This document shows positions 1 through 10,988 of a DNA stretch of 64,000 nt, piece by piece. The notes under the pieces were generated by a model. That model worked only from the letters and a program-made list of their open reading frames with translations, searched no databases and had not been told where the DNA came from. Numbering within the stretch: position 1 is the first letter of the stretch; the number at the start of each line of letters is the position of its first letter. Source of the DNA: Opisthorchis felineus (taxonomy: Eukaryota > Platyhelminthes > Trematoda > Opisthorchiida > Opisthorchiidae); NCBI GenBank assembly GCA_004794785.1, contig SJOL01008778.1, positions 124,513-188,512 of the forward strand. The letters run 5' to 3'. A program made the translations under genes and the position numbers.

Positions 1-685
1 AAGGATTCCGTGACCTATTGACCCGTGTACCTCCAACTCAACCCTTTACTCCTTTTGCTTTCATTAAAGAGCATGTACCCGTGATTTCCATGTAGACTTT
101 GCACGTGACTTTTGGTATCACATAAAGGTGTGACGCATTAGTAAAGAGGAGCAATTACAGAAAACAAGCCTTGTTCGCAACCTTCGCTCTTCTCTATTCT
201 TATTTGAAGATGACGATGGAAACAGATAGAACGACGACCGTTCATTTGGAGTAGGAAGTGAGGACAAGTACGCATGAGAAGCAGCACTTGTCCAAGCGAC
301 CACGTCTGCTGAATGTATCCAGCAGTTTCCCCCCATTCATTTGCTTTTTACCCGCTTGTTTGTTCACCTGTGACTAACGCTATGCAACACAAGCATCGTT
401 AATCATGGGTAGCTAAAAGTTTGGAGCAAAATCGTTAGATCCGTTTCCCACTCAAATTTAATTAATATCGCATGTTATTTCCAGTTAGTGGCTACGGCCA
501 CACTTGTATGTTTCTTCAAACCACCGAAACCGCGTGAAGGATACAGCACTGCGAAATATCTTAGTCGCATACAGTGAATCTGAGTAGATCGTTCCGAAAC
601 GTGCAACACGTCACTGATTAGTCTGTTTTGGGTAGGTAAAATAAAAGCTATTTCTAAAAGGGTCACATCAATAGTGGTTGGATAA
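1..685. other. Left edge, probable NDRG intron or 3' exon region
   Basis: This interval lies downstream (gene sense, minus strand) of the last recognised NDRG exon. The C-terminal third of the gene should follow, but no segment matches the family convincingly. One candidate exon begins at an acceptor near 617 (pyrimidine stretch then CAG, read on the minus strand). It continues the frame left by the 692-807 exon as ALISDVLHVSERSTQIH and would end at a GTATGC donor. Its resemblance to NDRG proteins is too weak to call. Nothing else is visible. Confidence 0.3.
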
Positions 686-691
686 ACTTAC

Positions 692-807
692 GCCATGAAT
701 GACATGATAAATTTGTTCAAATTTCTTGGATTAATTGCCTCACGGAGCGAATGCCTGAACCTGTCCAACGCATGTCTCATTTCCATTTCGTCTGTAGCGT
801 CGCCAAT
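692..807 (-). CDS. NDRG: NDRG exon 8 of those seen
   Basis: 116 bp: 38 codons starting IGDATDEMEMRHALDRFRHS and ending with LREAINPRNLNKFIMSFM, plus two bases of a split codon. It matches the YKQYFEKHINPTNLAMFIESY helix of the family. The acceptor is preceded by a good pyrimidine tract. The frame is also open upstream to about 942, but starting there would break phase with the preceding exon. GTAAGT donor. Confidence 0.92.
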
Positions 808-3800
808 CTGAACAATGGAACGGAAATAGTTCCAAAAGGTCATGAGTTTTGTACGATGCTCCGCTTTCGAGATAATAGTTTCTACATCAGTTGGGGTTCG
901 AACAGTCGCTCCAAAAAACAAACTACTGAAATTTTTATCCAAATAGAACGAAACAGAGAGTCCGCAGTTAATTGAAAAGGAAACCGTGTTTGGAACTATC
1001 CGAATGATGGTTACTTACTGCTGCCATAAGCGCAACCTAATATAAAAATTCTCAATACCGCGCTATCCGACAGGCCGAAAAGGATATCCACTTGTTGATT
1101 GGGACTTTGAAAAATAGAAGGCATTCAAGCGTGATCCATTTTGACCGCATTTTCATGACAGACTAGGCCAGCACTCGCTGGTTGTTCACCAGCGAGGTGC
1201 TCATACGTTTGAGGTCAAACATGAAATCTAGCAGTGCGGACCAGGCTGATCAGAAGTGTACGCAGTTAAGGAGCAACACCCAAACGTTCCCATATTTATT
1301 TAAGGTCTTCATTGTGAAATTCCTCACGGACATCACCATCTGTCCCCGCATTGAATGCAGACAGACATAGTAAGCAGGAATGAATAAGAATCTTTATACT
1401 GTTCCAGGCGTATGTTGGCCGTTGGTTACATGTGCACTTGGCCACCACAATAGAGAACTGGGTCAAACTAAGCAACGATAAAACCAAAACGGAAACGTCT
1501 ATATAAACGTGCTAATATAAAGCGAAACAGGAAGTCAAGCTAACGCTGTAACACATTAGTTTTGTGTCGACGACAACGGAGAAGAAGCGGAGGCGTTTCA
1601 AAGTCAACCGTAGACCATTGCGTGGTCTTTCTGGTGCAATGCAGTAACCGTAAGTGACCTCACTGAAGGTCAAACGGTAGAGCCAGTTTGTTTAGAGTGC
1701 GATCGCCGGGTGTTTTAGTTCATGAACTACCATTTCGACGGGGTGGGTATCTTCAAATTTGGTTCACGCCCCCTTCCTGATAAGCTTTACTCATGTTGCT
1801 TCAGAAATAAGGCTGTAAAAATACAAAAGGGAAAAAGAATCTGAACGTGTTACAAAAAGAAATCTCATTTTGTCTAACAGAAATCACTTGTCGAGGAGTT
1901 TGCCTTTGAACAAACTTCACATGCAAGCTGTTCTCTTACAGAGGCTCTCAAGTGAGGGTAGTCGCATTGTCTTGTCTTCTGACCCTCGGAAGTGGTTAAA
2001 GTGACGTACGAATTATTCTGCGGATCAGGTAAGGACATTACACGAGGAGGATAAACACACTCCCACTCAAATTTCTCTTCATAATAATGTGCACACAGTA
2101 GAGTGCATGAAGTAGCACGTGACTGACGTTAATTTGTCGGCGGAAAACTTGCTGCAAACTCGAAATAACATGTACTGAAGTGTGTGACGGGTCTAAGCAA
2201 CCACAGTGTAAACACCGGCCGACTAGCTTTTCTGTTGTTCGGAGGCTAGTTTGTGATACCTTGTAACCTGTGGCCTATGACGAGTGTGGCTGAGTTCTGA
2301 AACTAAGGCTGGCAGATGACAGGCACAGTCGGATTACAAGCTTCAAGTTACTGCATCACTTACTCCTAGAGTTAGAGCTCTGGACTTCGAAATTCCGGAA
2401 TGTGGCTCAAGATTTATAACTTCAATTTAGTCTGTTGTGATCAACAGAATACCACATAAGGGACAGCCGATCCTATGGATTTCGAGGTCCACGGCTATCC
2501 GATCGTGGAGGTAGGTAGCAAGGTGTGTGCAGATTTCTATCCCACTTCGTTGGAAATATAGGATCCGGTAAATCGATTCGATTTTCAAAGGGACTACATT
2601 TGGTAAAGGGCTCAAAACAGACCATCCCAATTGAACTTCAAGACGAAAGGTTATCCCAAAGTATTATAAACTATTGTTGGTACATGTCTTTTCCAGTCAG
2701 AAACTGCTTACTGATGTTTCGATCAAGGTGATAATGAAAACGGTCGCACACAATTGGCTGTCGATGCGACATGAACAATCTATCCTCAAAACATATATTA
2801 ACTTCATATTAGTTAGTGTGAAAAAACAGTACTGCAGCACAACATTTTGGAAAAACTTTTTTTCAACTTACTGATCCAAAGCGATGCAACAGCATATAAG
2901 ATTCCGCAGCTGGATTCATACCGATTGAATTCAGTTTCCACCCGATAAGCTGAGAAAAGAGAAATACCATGGGTGAATATACATGACGGACAAGCAAACT
3001 TCTTCCGTTCAAGGAAAAGTGTGCCCGTCGCCTAGTAGTTCTAGCAGGATCTTTTCAATCGGACATTTCAGTAAATTGGACTCTTACGGCGGAAAATAAC
3101 AGGAGTGAAGTTTACGCGAGGAACTCAGTCGGCAAGCATAAAATAAACAGTCATCTGCATCAGAGGAGAACGAGTAGGAACTGCAATAAGCAATTTTTAA
3201 GAGACAGAATTCGTTTTTGGAGGTATCCAACCGCTTAACTAGGCTTCAATAGATCAACTGCAAGTAAATCTCATGAGAATGCGTTTTTTTCCTGAGAGTA
3301 ACAGGTGGGAAAACTTTAGAGGAAGTCAACGCATCCGCAACGATGAACGAAAACGAAGTGATAATGTGAAAACTCGAGCTCTATATCGTGCCATCATACA
3401 GGTGCTGCAGATGGAGCCTAAGCTGCCAGTAGATCGATAAACGAAGTCTTGGTTTCCAGCTCAACAAGAGTTAAATATCCCAATGTGTGTAATCTTGTAA
3501 CGCACATTTAGCGTACACAGTGGCAACACATCAGTCGGTTGTGAATTTTTCGTGCAATCAGTTTCATTTCATGAGAAATAGGCCCGACGGCAAAAAAATT
3601 CCTACATTGCTCATCTGCTGATGAAATGATCCACGAAAACAGCCCAAGATAAATCGACCAAGAGTGAATGAACCTGGACAAAAGTATTTTCCACACTTTA
3701 ATCTGATAAGTTAAGAATCCCGTTGTAACACATAAGAGAGCTGTCGAAAACTTTGAAATACAATGCTACTTTCAACGAGTACTAAGTTTATTTGTACTAC

Positions 3801-5763
3801 CACGGCGTTACATGTACACAAAATAAAAATAATAAGCACCTGAAAAGAAAAGAGCTATACTAAGGCTGGGTAATTCGAGAGTTGACATTGTCACAAAGGT
3901 ACCTGTAGAAATTACCAACCTAAGACAGGGATGTATGTGGCCTAGAGAGAAAATTTCCCAAGATTTTTCCAACTTACCTTGTCCCGAATAGTTTCTGCAA
4001 ATCCGGCGGCCGTTCCCGTACAATGTATCAGAACGGCCCCAAGAACCAAGTCTTCTCTGACCATCTGGATATGCAAACAATATAGTACTGTTTGGCTGGG
4101 ACTTACCGCTAACCTCGCAAGAATGTTAGCCCCAGCACCTTCTCCAAAGAGAACAACCTGCTTCAGACTAAATAAAGACGTGTGATCAGAAGTAACAAGG
4201 TGGATTTACCCCATTGCATCACAGACTTCACCCATCGCCTCACCAAGCTGTTGCATGGTTGGAAAATTGTAGCTGACGAGGGGGCAAGCAGAGAGAAAAA
4301 CTCTAGTAGATCTTTCGAGGTAATTAAGGACTGCAAGAGAACCCAGTTGGAAGACCAAAGTCATCCTTGATGTTTCACAATTGACTGAATACGAATTGAC
4401 CCAACTTGTTCGGTTTCAATTACGGAATTAAATTTCATGTTCCTTGAAGATCATAAAACAGTAATTAAGCGCTCACTGCTTGCCGTGAAACTGGTATTCG
4501 AAACAAAGGGTGGGTTATCCGCAGTGGCGTCTTAGTCAGTCAAATGACCAATGTCAGCAGGGTTAGAGAAAAATCTAAGCGATTGTGGGTATACCACTCC
4601 TTTTTTGCGGCAACAACGTGCACGTCTTGTGGAGTAATTTCAATGAGCAAAACCTGGAAGGTTCACTCGTGTGATCGGCCCGCGCAAAATAAAACAGAAT
4701 TTTCTAATTTTTTCATCTTCAACTAGCACTAAAACCTACGCTTCATATAAAGGACATAATTTCATAACTTTACTGCAAATAGTGCTAGAATATCTAGGAT
4801 TCAGTAAAGTGACCGATTGTCCGGGCTTTCTCAGGATGAATGATATGTCCTTGTCCGTTAGCCTTCGTAACCACAAGAAACTTTCCATGCTAACGCATCT
4901 GATAAAAATAATATGTTAAGACAATTTTAACCAATACATTTTGAGGCTGTTATACTCAGGTAAACCTTCTTGAAGTTCACAAATAATTGCTTTTATGGGA
5001 GGGGACTAAAACACATCCAACGCAAGCAAAAAGCAAGCGTAACTTAGTGAACGAGTGTCCTGCTTGGCGCAGCACATGACCTCCATGATGTTTCGTCATG
5101 TCTGTGTCTAATGTATTAAATGTTGACTTGCGTCACAGCCACTGATGAGCCGAGCGTGTGGCTTCCACAGAGAATCCTAAGTTGTTGCTATTTGGATACT
5201 CGAAAAGGCGTTCGTTCGAGTCCCATCCAAGATAACTTGTCTGTTCATTTGCATTATTCGAATTCCAGACGTCCGTACACAAAACTTAAAAACCTTACTT
5301 AAAACCTTGTTTTCTCACATTCGACTTGCCTATTGGTTATACCCAACCATACAGGATTTACCTTTGCCGAATTCAGAGTATTTTAACGCCAAAAGGATGT
5401 GTGTACTCCCTAAAAACAGTTATTCATAGGAAGACAGCCATTTTATTGAAGAAAACTTACTTTGGAGGAAGATCACGGTCACCATCACCCTGTCCGGGAA
5501 TCAAGACATGAACCCAGCTACATTTTGCGGCAAGCTGTTCCATGCAATCCTGAGAGACAAAATCGATCATTTCGTTTTCTATCCGAAAGGATTGGCGTCA
5601 AATTACAAGGGTGAACTTACGGTTGCATCCCAAATCGTGCACAGTCAAAATAACCACTCTGGAATTTTGTGGACCCTGAAGTTGTTGCAATTAAAAAGCC
5701 AAAGATGCGTGCCTGTTTGTAAACGATAATTCTTCCGCATGTCTTCGTATCTACAACTTCAGG
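692..5763 (-). CDS. NDRG: NDRG-family protein gene, internal part (8 exons)
   Basis: Eight minus-strand exons join in phase into about 209 residues that follow the order of NDRG (N-myc downstream-regulated) proteins. These have an alpha/beta-hydrolase fold without hydrolase activity and are linked to stress response, differentiation and vesicle traffic. In order: a beta-strand VVILTVHDLGCN (family pattern ILTYHDIGLN), WVHVLIPGQGDG, YNFPTMQQL, the elbow FGEGAGANILARLA in which the usual nucleophile Ser is Gly, LVLGAVLIHCTGTAAGF, MNPAAESYMLLHRFG and LREAINPRNLNKFIMSF. The missing catalytic Ser is a family hallmark. Introns in gene order are 37 or 49, 42, 1188, 42, 42, 1028 and 2064 bp. The start codon exon (above 5763) and the C-terminal exons (below 692) were not found; the latter probably lie beyond the window. 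No stop interrupts the joined frame, so the gene looks functional. Seen: exons and splice sites. Known: family order. Confidence 0.9.
2872..2949 (-). CDS. NDRG: NDRG exon 7 of those seen
   Basis: 78 bp, phase 0 at both ends, encoding LIGWKLNSIGMNPAAESYML then LHRFGS. It corresponds to the KLNTRYLRTKGMTTG-VDYLMWHHFG cap-helix region of NDRG proteins. The acceptor is TTTCTCAG and the donor GTAAGT. Confidence 0.93.
3978..4064 (-). CDS. NDRG: NDRG exon 6 of those seen
   Basis: 87 bp, phase 0 at both ends, encoding 29 residues that start MVREDLVLGAVLIHCTGTAA. This matches the strand after the elbow (family pattern V-ALTLINCTS). GTAAGT donor, CCAG acceptor. Confidence 0.93.
4107..4167 (-). CDS. 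NDRG: NDRG exon 5 of those seen (nucleophile-elbow exon)
   Basis: 61 bp encoding LKQVVLFGEGAGANILARLA. The G-E-G-A-G turn occupies the position of the hydrolase GxSxG elbow and lacks Ser, as in known NDRG proteins. It is flanked by two 42-bp introns with GTAAAT and GTAAGT donors. Confidence 0.94.
4210..4272 (-). CDS. NDRG: NDRG exon 4 of those seen
   Basis: 63 bp encoding YNFPTMQQLGEAMGEVCDAM with split codons at both ends, equivalent to the YPTMDQLAEM helix before the elbow of NDRG proteins. The acceptor has a long pyrimidine tract. A longer version reaching 4330 is open but out of phase with the preceding exon. Confidence 0.92.
5461..5578 (-). CDS. NDRG: NDRG exon 3 of those seen
   Basis: Contributes two bases to a split codon, then 38 codons starting NEMIDFVSQDCMEQLAAKC and including WVHVLIPGQGDGDRDLPP, then two bases of the next split codon. 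The HV--PGQ segment is the family's second core strand and turn. A later acceptor at 5549 looks attractive but breaks the reading frame, which fixes the longer exon. Donor GTAAGT. Confidence 0.9.
5621..5675 (-). CDS. NDRG: NDRG exon 2 of those seen
   Basis: Encodes GPQNSRVVILTVHDLGCN and the first base of a split codon. It matches the conserved first core strand and HD-G motif of NDRG proteins. It is bounded by TTCAG on its upstream side and GTAAGT on its downstream side, and followed by a 42-bp intron. Confidence 0.9.
5713..5763 (-). CDS. NDRG: NDRG exon 1 of those seen
   Basis: Encodes PEVVDTKTCGRIIVYKQ, the N-terminal beta-hairpin that in NDRG proteins reads like VEDIETKYG-VHV. The acceptor is TTTCAG just above 5763. 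The donor is uncertain: continuing the frame to the end needs a GC donor (CAG|GCACGC, 37-bp intron), while a canonical GT donor at 5719-5724 would shorten the exon to 5725-5763 (49-bp intron). Both keep phase 0. The longer form aligns better with the family. Confidence 0.75.
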
Positions 5764-6204
5764 CTGAAAGTAGAAACAGCGTAAAACCATCGAGCTATTT
5801 GCTTGTTACAATTAGATAGGAAAAAAGCAGTGACCCCTGTTTTGCGTAAAAGCGAAGTGAAGTTGCCCGAAAGTCGGTTAAATACCTAGGGGTTTAACTT
5901 TCTGCCGGTTTTCCGCTACAATTTACGTGATCGAGTGTACCATAAATCAACTGGTGGTACAAGAGTGTTCGTTACCCCGTTCACACGGTGTGAATCACTG
6001 AACGACACTGTATTACAGCTTCATAACCGCCAAAAGCTGCAAACAACTATTCGTGCTACGTGGAGTGTGAAGTCCGTATACTTGCCATAACTATTGGAAA
6101 TCAATCAGTTTTCTAGCCATAACGGAAATGCACAAGAAAACGCATTGTTACATAAATTCACTAACTAACGAAAGGCCAGACGATAAGACTGAATGGGTAC
6201 CTTC

Positions 6205-6241
<37 letters not shown>

Positions 6242-8540
6242 TATAGATGCAGAAAGGTAAGCACGATAAACTTATATCTGCTTTATTACACCTGTATTCA
6301 AAAGCTGGATTATCCCGTAGTGTCAGTCGGCCGCTATGAGGCAAAATAAATGAACCTGTCGACTCCTAACTCGCATCTTCGTTCAAACTTCGTCACGCTG
6401 GAGATTACTCCCGCATTGTAGAAACAAACGGAACACAAAATTCGTTGTGAACGAACACAAACAGACATAGAAGGAAATTAAAGTATTTAAAAAGCTTTTG
6501 TTTAGAACTGAATGGAGACACAGTCCATAATGAACTTGCTGCTTAAAAAGATACAGTTTATTAAAACCGTACTAAGACCATCTATGCGATTTCACGCCAG
6601 CATGTTGCACTTCTTCCCTTTTCAATCGCAATACATTTAACGCAAAACGGACTAGGCTACTAAACTGTTCGGGGTTTGGAAGTAATCACACTGTTTATAA
6701 GGCCTACAGTTTGAAGTCATTTTTGTGATGGAATGGTGGTTTTTTACAGGGTGTCAGTCTACCTTCCGATGGTTTTGGAAAGACAACATCAGTAGACCTT
6801 CGCAAAAAATTGACTCATCAAGCGAAAACCCATAACGATGGAAATGCGCCGCCTGCGACCAGTGAGCTACCTTGTAATTACTACTTCCCTAGTGAACTTT
6901 TACCGAAACGCTACACTACAATAATGCTCAGTCTCAATATAACAGCAGTTTATTTACATGGTGTTTGTATCTGATGCCACTCAGCACAGTTTGTTTTAGT
7001 CGATAAGATATACGCACGACAGCTAGACCTGATTTGTGTAAACCCACTGAGCAAGATGTTGTGGTCCGTTCAAAAGTTCCCTAAACCTGCGATAATTTCA
7101 GAGGACCATAGGGAAAGCTCGCGTGCTCGGACATAAAAACCTACTCTGCGTTTTGTGACGGGATTAAGCCGTAATCGATACGATTTGACCTTGATAACTT
7201 CAAAATTTCTCTCACAAAATGCTTATAGAGAGCAAACTATTTTAAAGGAATTTTCATGCGTGGCGTGAATAACAACATCCAGAGACTAGGGACTACTCAG
7301 TTTTAATAATTCTACGAAGGTCGCTTAGGAACTGAAACCACATCGAACCAGGTGTACTCTGATCTAACCAGCAATTGGCTACGAGTAAATAGCCAAGCTT
7401 TCCTAATTAACCAGTCATCTGGTCTTCATGGAGTATCCGACGGTTGGCAACCAATGTGCACAAAATTTAACAGGCCACCCGACACCGGTCATCGGCCACA
7501 TGGTCCCCCGGTAGACTGCGAGGGGGCCATATGAGGGGACCTATCAACACCTAACTAGTGCGTTCCGGTAACGAAGGGTCTCGTATGGTCAAGTTATTCT
7601 ACACCCGCTCTGCTCATTTCTAATAGATCCTGAGGCGTATCGTAAATTTAGAAGCAACGTTGTTGGCTGGTACTTGTAAAGATGCTTAAGATTTTGCCTG
7701 GGTGTCAACTTCTGAATACAAAATACGATCACGAGCTACTCCGCTGAATCAGCTGATGGACCTGAACCTATGAGACTTAGCACTGTGATTTACAGTAGTA
7801 CGTGCATCTCCGTTAGTTGTGGATGAACCTCTGTGAGAGAAAATGAAGGGAAAAGCCGAAGTTCACAATTGTTTTGAAATCACTTTGAAATGAATGTTGC
7901 AATTTACATTAAAAAATTTCCGGTTAGGAATGCAATGTCGATCAACAATTCACGAGACCAGATGTGTGTTCCTCCAGTGCACCTTACGGTGACGCAATTT
8001 TCAAATCCAACTCAAAAAAATCGTCGTGCTGGTTCGCCATGAGTTGCCAGATAAAAAAAACCTGGTCTTCGGGGTTTTATCAAGATCAAGGGAGAAAGGT
8101 GTTTTGTTTTGCAGCAAAGTTTTTCCTCAATTAAGTTTGTGACTGAACGGAGGTACGACTAAATTCACGAACAACTGAAAGGCGGACTGATCATATTAAA
8201 CTCTGTAGTTCCACACTTTAAATCTGCACATGGCTTCCTAACCTATAAAGATCGCTCTCAAGTTATGTAAAACGCAATTCCAATGACGGCTACTATGCTC
8301 GCCAACCGTAACAACCGCTTCGCTGACAGAATAAAGTGCAGCCGATTTACCGGTCCCTTAACACACTGCTGATGGTATTTTGGTACCGGGAAATTGATCT
8401 ACGATACAGGCGCACGACATTAAAGTTTCGCCCCGAAAATATTTTAAAGTTGGTTGACTTACAAATTATTACCAAACCCACTGTTCTGGAACATCTCCGG
8501 ATAACATAACAAAATAACATAATCGTCCAGCTTTATCATG
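5764..8540. other. No recognised gene
   Basis: Sequence upstream of the first visible NDRG exon. It should contain that gene's 5' exon or exons and perhaps its promoter, but none can be picked out by eye. Apart from the (TA)n tract I see only short chance frames. Confidence 0.5.
6208..6238. repeat. (TA)n microsatellite
   Basis: About 15 uninterrupted TA units. Simple-sequence repeat with no gene context. Confidence 0.97.
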
Positions 8541-8690
8541 CATTCGGTGCCAAGTTGTCATGCCATTTGAAAGAAGAACGAGGACTGCGATACTACCAGG
8601 TTACCCAGGCTTAAACAGGAGTAATCGAAATGTTGGTTTTGGGTTCGAACCATGGACCTTCCGGTCATGTTCAACATCCCCGAATGCATT
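8541..8690 (-). mobile_element. tRNA-derived SINE, copy 1
   Basis: On the minus strand it carries the box B-like GGTTCGAACCC, then a body with GGGTAACCTGGTAGTATC and CATGACAACTTGGCACCGAA. These line up with the copies at 53229, 57391 and 58211. Box A is eroded. Such elements are transcribed by RNA polymerase III and mobilised by a LINE. Confidence 0.75.
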
Positions 8691-8825
8691 TTTGCATCTG
8701 TAGATACTGAAATCTAAGCTTTTGCACCAGCCATTCATACCATTTAACGATTACTGACTACCAGCTGGGTTCAAACCAATCACGAAAGATTCGTAAAGTA
8801 CCTAACAGTTTTTTAATAAAGGAAA

Positions 8826-8960
8826 TTACTCATAAGGTTGCTGAAAATCTTCGATAGCCCACGATTGGTTTTGCTCCTCCTGGGACTCACCGGGTAGGCG
8901 CAGTCCCCGAGTTTCTGTCAACTTTATGTTCTGCTTGAACCAAAATTGGACATATTTCGA
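8826..8960 (+). repeat. Repeat R1, copy a
   Basis: Contains AAGGTTGCTGAAAATCTTCG followed by a GACAGCCCACGACCGGTTT-like segment and a body shared with 46108-46240 and 48275-48480. It is followed 45 bp later by an inverted copy. It is probably part of a dispersed retroelement; its class is not determinable here. Confidence 0.7.
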
Positions 8961-9005
8961 CAAATACTCTCATTTGCATGTCAATTTGGTGTTCACGGGA
9001 GACAA

Positions 9006-9260
9006 CTAACTCTCTCGTTTTTTGATAAGGCTGACTAAAACTCGAGGGAATGCGTCTAACTGAAAAGCTTCAAGAAGGACAAAACCGGTCGTGAGCTGTC
9101 GAAGAGTTTTCGGCACCCTTGTGAGCAGCTTTATTTGTGAAAATATGCTGCGATATCTGGAATACCGTACCAACTGAAACATCAGGCAGTCTTTGTACAA
9201 CACACTCAGTTGAAAAATATCATAAAAAAAGGACTCAGCTGAGTATCCCGTGAAAACCAA
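9006..9260 (-). repeat. Repeat R1, copy b (inverted)
   Basis: On the minus strand this 255-bp open segment includes translated words FQLSVLYKDCL, LVRYSRYR and LTRVPKTLRQLTTGFVLL, then repeats the sequence of copy a. It is the longest R1 copy in the window and shows that R1 has at least 100 bp upstream of the part shared with copy a. Confidence 0.7.
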
Positions 9261-10988
9261 ATTGATAGTTACCTAACAGCTTAGTTTAAGTAATCAGCGT
9301 TTCAACCGAAACATGCTACTCTAATGAACCGGGAGTGTTTATGTGGTAGTTTATTAAATCACTGTAGAGACAGAGACACGGCCTTTTTTTCGTTACTAGT
9401 GTATAAAGAACCAAACTATTATACAAAACTTCATGATAAAAGGAGAAAACACCATGCATAATCACCATAAGGACAAAACATGCAAAAGTGTTTTGAACAA
9501 ATCAAACAGAATAGGTAGTAGGCATCACATCCATGTTTGTCTTTGTGAAAAAGTCTCTCCAAACTTTCATGTACTTGGACGCTTATCAGTCGTTCTCAGA
9601 AAACCTTTTGACTGATTGTTCTCTGTGATTTAACTTGAATGCGTCAAACTGTGTGGTACCAGACTGTGTGGATGTGAGGAAGAGAAAAGTGCGGTCCATT
9701 CGGGAAAAGATTGAACAGACGAAACACACTCAAGCGTAGGCGGCGAAAAACATTACCTTGCAGAATTTTGTGGATCAGTCCTACAGACAAACCAACTGCG
9801 TCAACAGATTTCTCACAAAAATTGAAGCCTTTACCCGTAAAATATGTGGCAAATAGGATAGTCACGTCATTGCAAATCAGGTTAATACTAAGAATAAAGT
9901 ATGTGAGCCGTGTCCGACTTCTTTGATCTAAGAGGTTGAGACGGATTGTTCATCTACTGACCACATTTTGGTCAAACAATAACTGTAAGGAAAAGCCGAA
10001 TGATGCGGAAAGTGGCAGCAAACAGAATTCAACTAGCATGATCAGGATAGATTATGTCACTGCGAATGTAAAATGCGCACTGCCCTGGGTATACCGTAAA
10101 TTGCGTGAAGCGCACAGAAGCCCAAACCAATGTGCACTACTACCTAATAGGAAGTTTAAAAATAAACTGAGCTGAGCTGATGTGAAGTGACGTGAAATGC
10201 AGTGGAGGTATATGCACAAGAAACATTCAAAAAATTTACTTAATAACATTTACTGAATTATTCTTGTCCTAGCAGAATAATGCACATTTTTGTGTAATTT
10301 ACATTACAGCAACTTGATTTTGCGCAAAAAATCAGTTCTGACCAAGCCTTCATAGAAACTGAAGGAAAGACTGAAAAACCCTTATCTCTTGAGAAAAAAC
10401 TATGCACTCAGAAAACTAGGATAGCCCTGTACACCTGCACATGAATTAGGTGGGACAAATTCACGAAGACACTGCACTCATCGACAACATTCTCTACGGA
10501 GACATTCCATCTTGTAGTGAGATTGCACCTTGATATAAGTCATTTTAATACAGTAGGATCAAGAAATAAACAGTCACCATATAATGCTGTTATATTCTTC
10601 AATTTTTCTTGTAAATTTGAGTGTGAGAGATTAACAAACAATCGCAATCACCGCTGTCCTTGTTGTAACTTATCTTCATGGCTGTTACTCGCTTTCCTGG
10701 TTTCTTGTACGCAGTGTAGCTGCTTTTGCCACGTGAAATGTGGACAAAAAAGAAATTGTAACATGTTCACAAATTTAGCTGGAAAGCCTCAAAATCTCTG
10801 TAAAATGGGTTGGTTGCGCAAAATGGTCTCAAGATGTCATAAATGTTGAATTTTAGGTGAACGAAGTGAAATTCAATCTGCAACTTAAGTTGAAAACACT
10901 GAGAAATACCAGTTAATTTAATACTTTCTGCGACAAATCGTGAGGTTATTTCAAACATAATGGTTTTATCCCTTGATGGTAAGGAAAA
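9261..10988. other. No recognised feature
   Basis: Only short frames without recognisable domains. The 110-residue frame at 10517-10849 is Cys-rich by composition but has no spacing typical of a zinc-binding domain and no splice context. Confidence 0.5.

Noticed and set aside
1020..1060. 18-bp micro-exon (VALMAA) between the last two NDRG exons
   Set aside because: It is flanked by AG and GTAAGT and is phase-neutral, but it would insert six residues where the family has none; the flanking exons already align without a gap.
4210..4330. Longer NDRG exon beginning at 4330
   Set aside because: It is open and has an acceptor, but its phase is incompatible with the preceding exon, whereas the 63-bp version joins perfectly and has a better pyrimidine tract.
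5150..5235. tRNA-like box B (GTTCGAGTCCC) near 5215
   Set aside because: No box A at suitable spacing and no shared SINE body.
10517..10849. Cys-rich 110-codon frame as a zinc-finger protein
   Set aside because: Cysteine spacing fits no RING, C2H2 or PHD pattern, and the reading includes many residues typical of random T-rich DNA.
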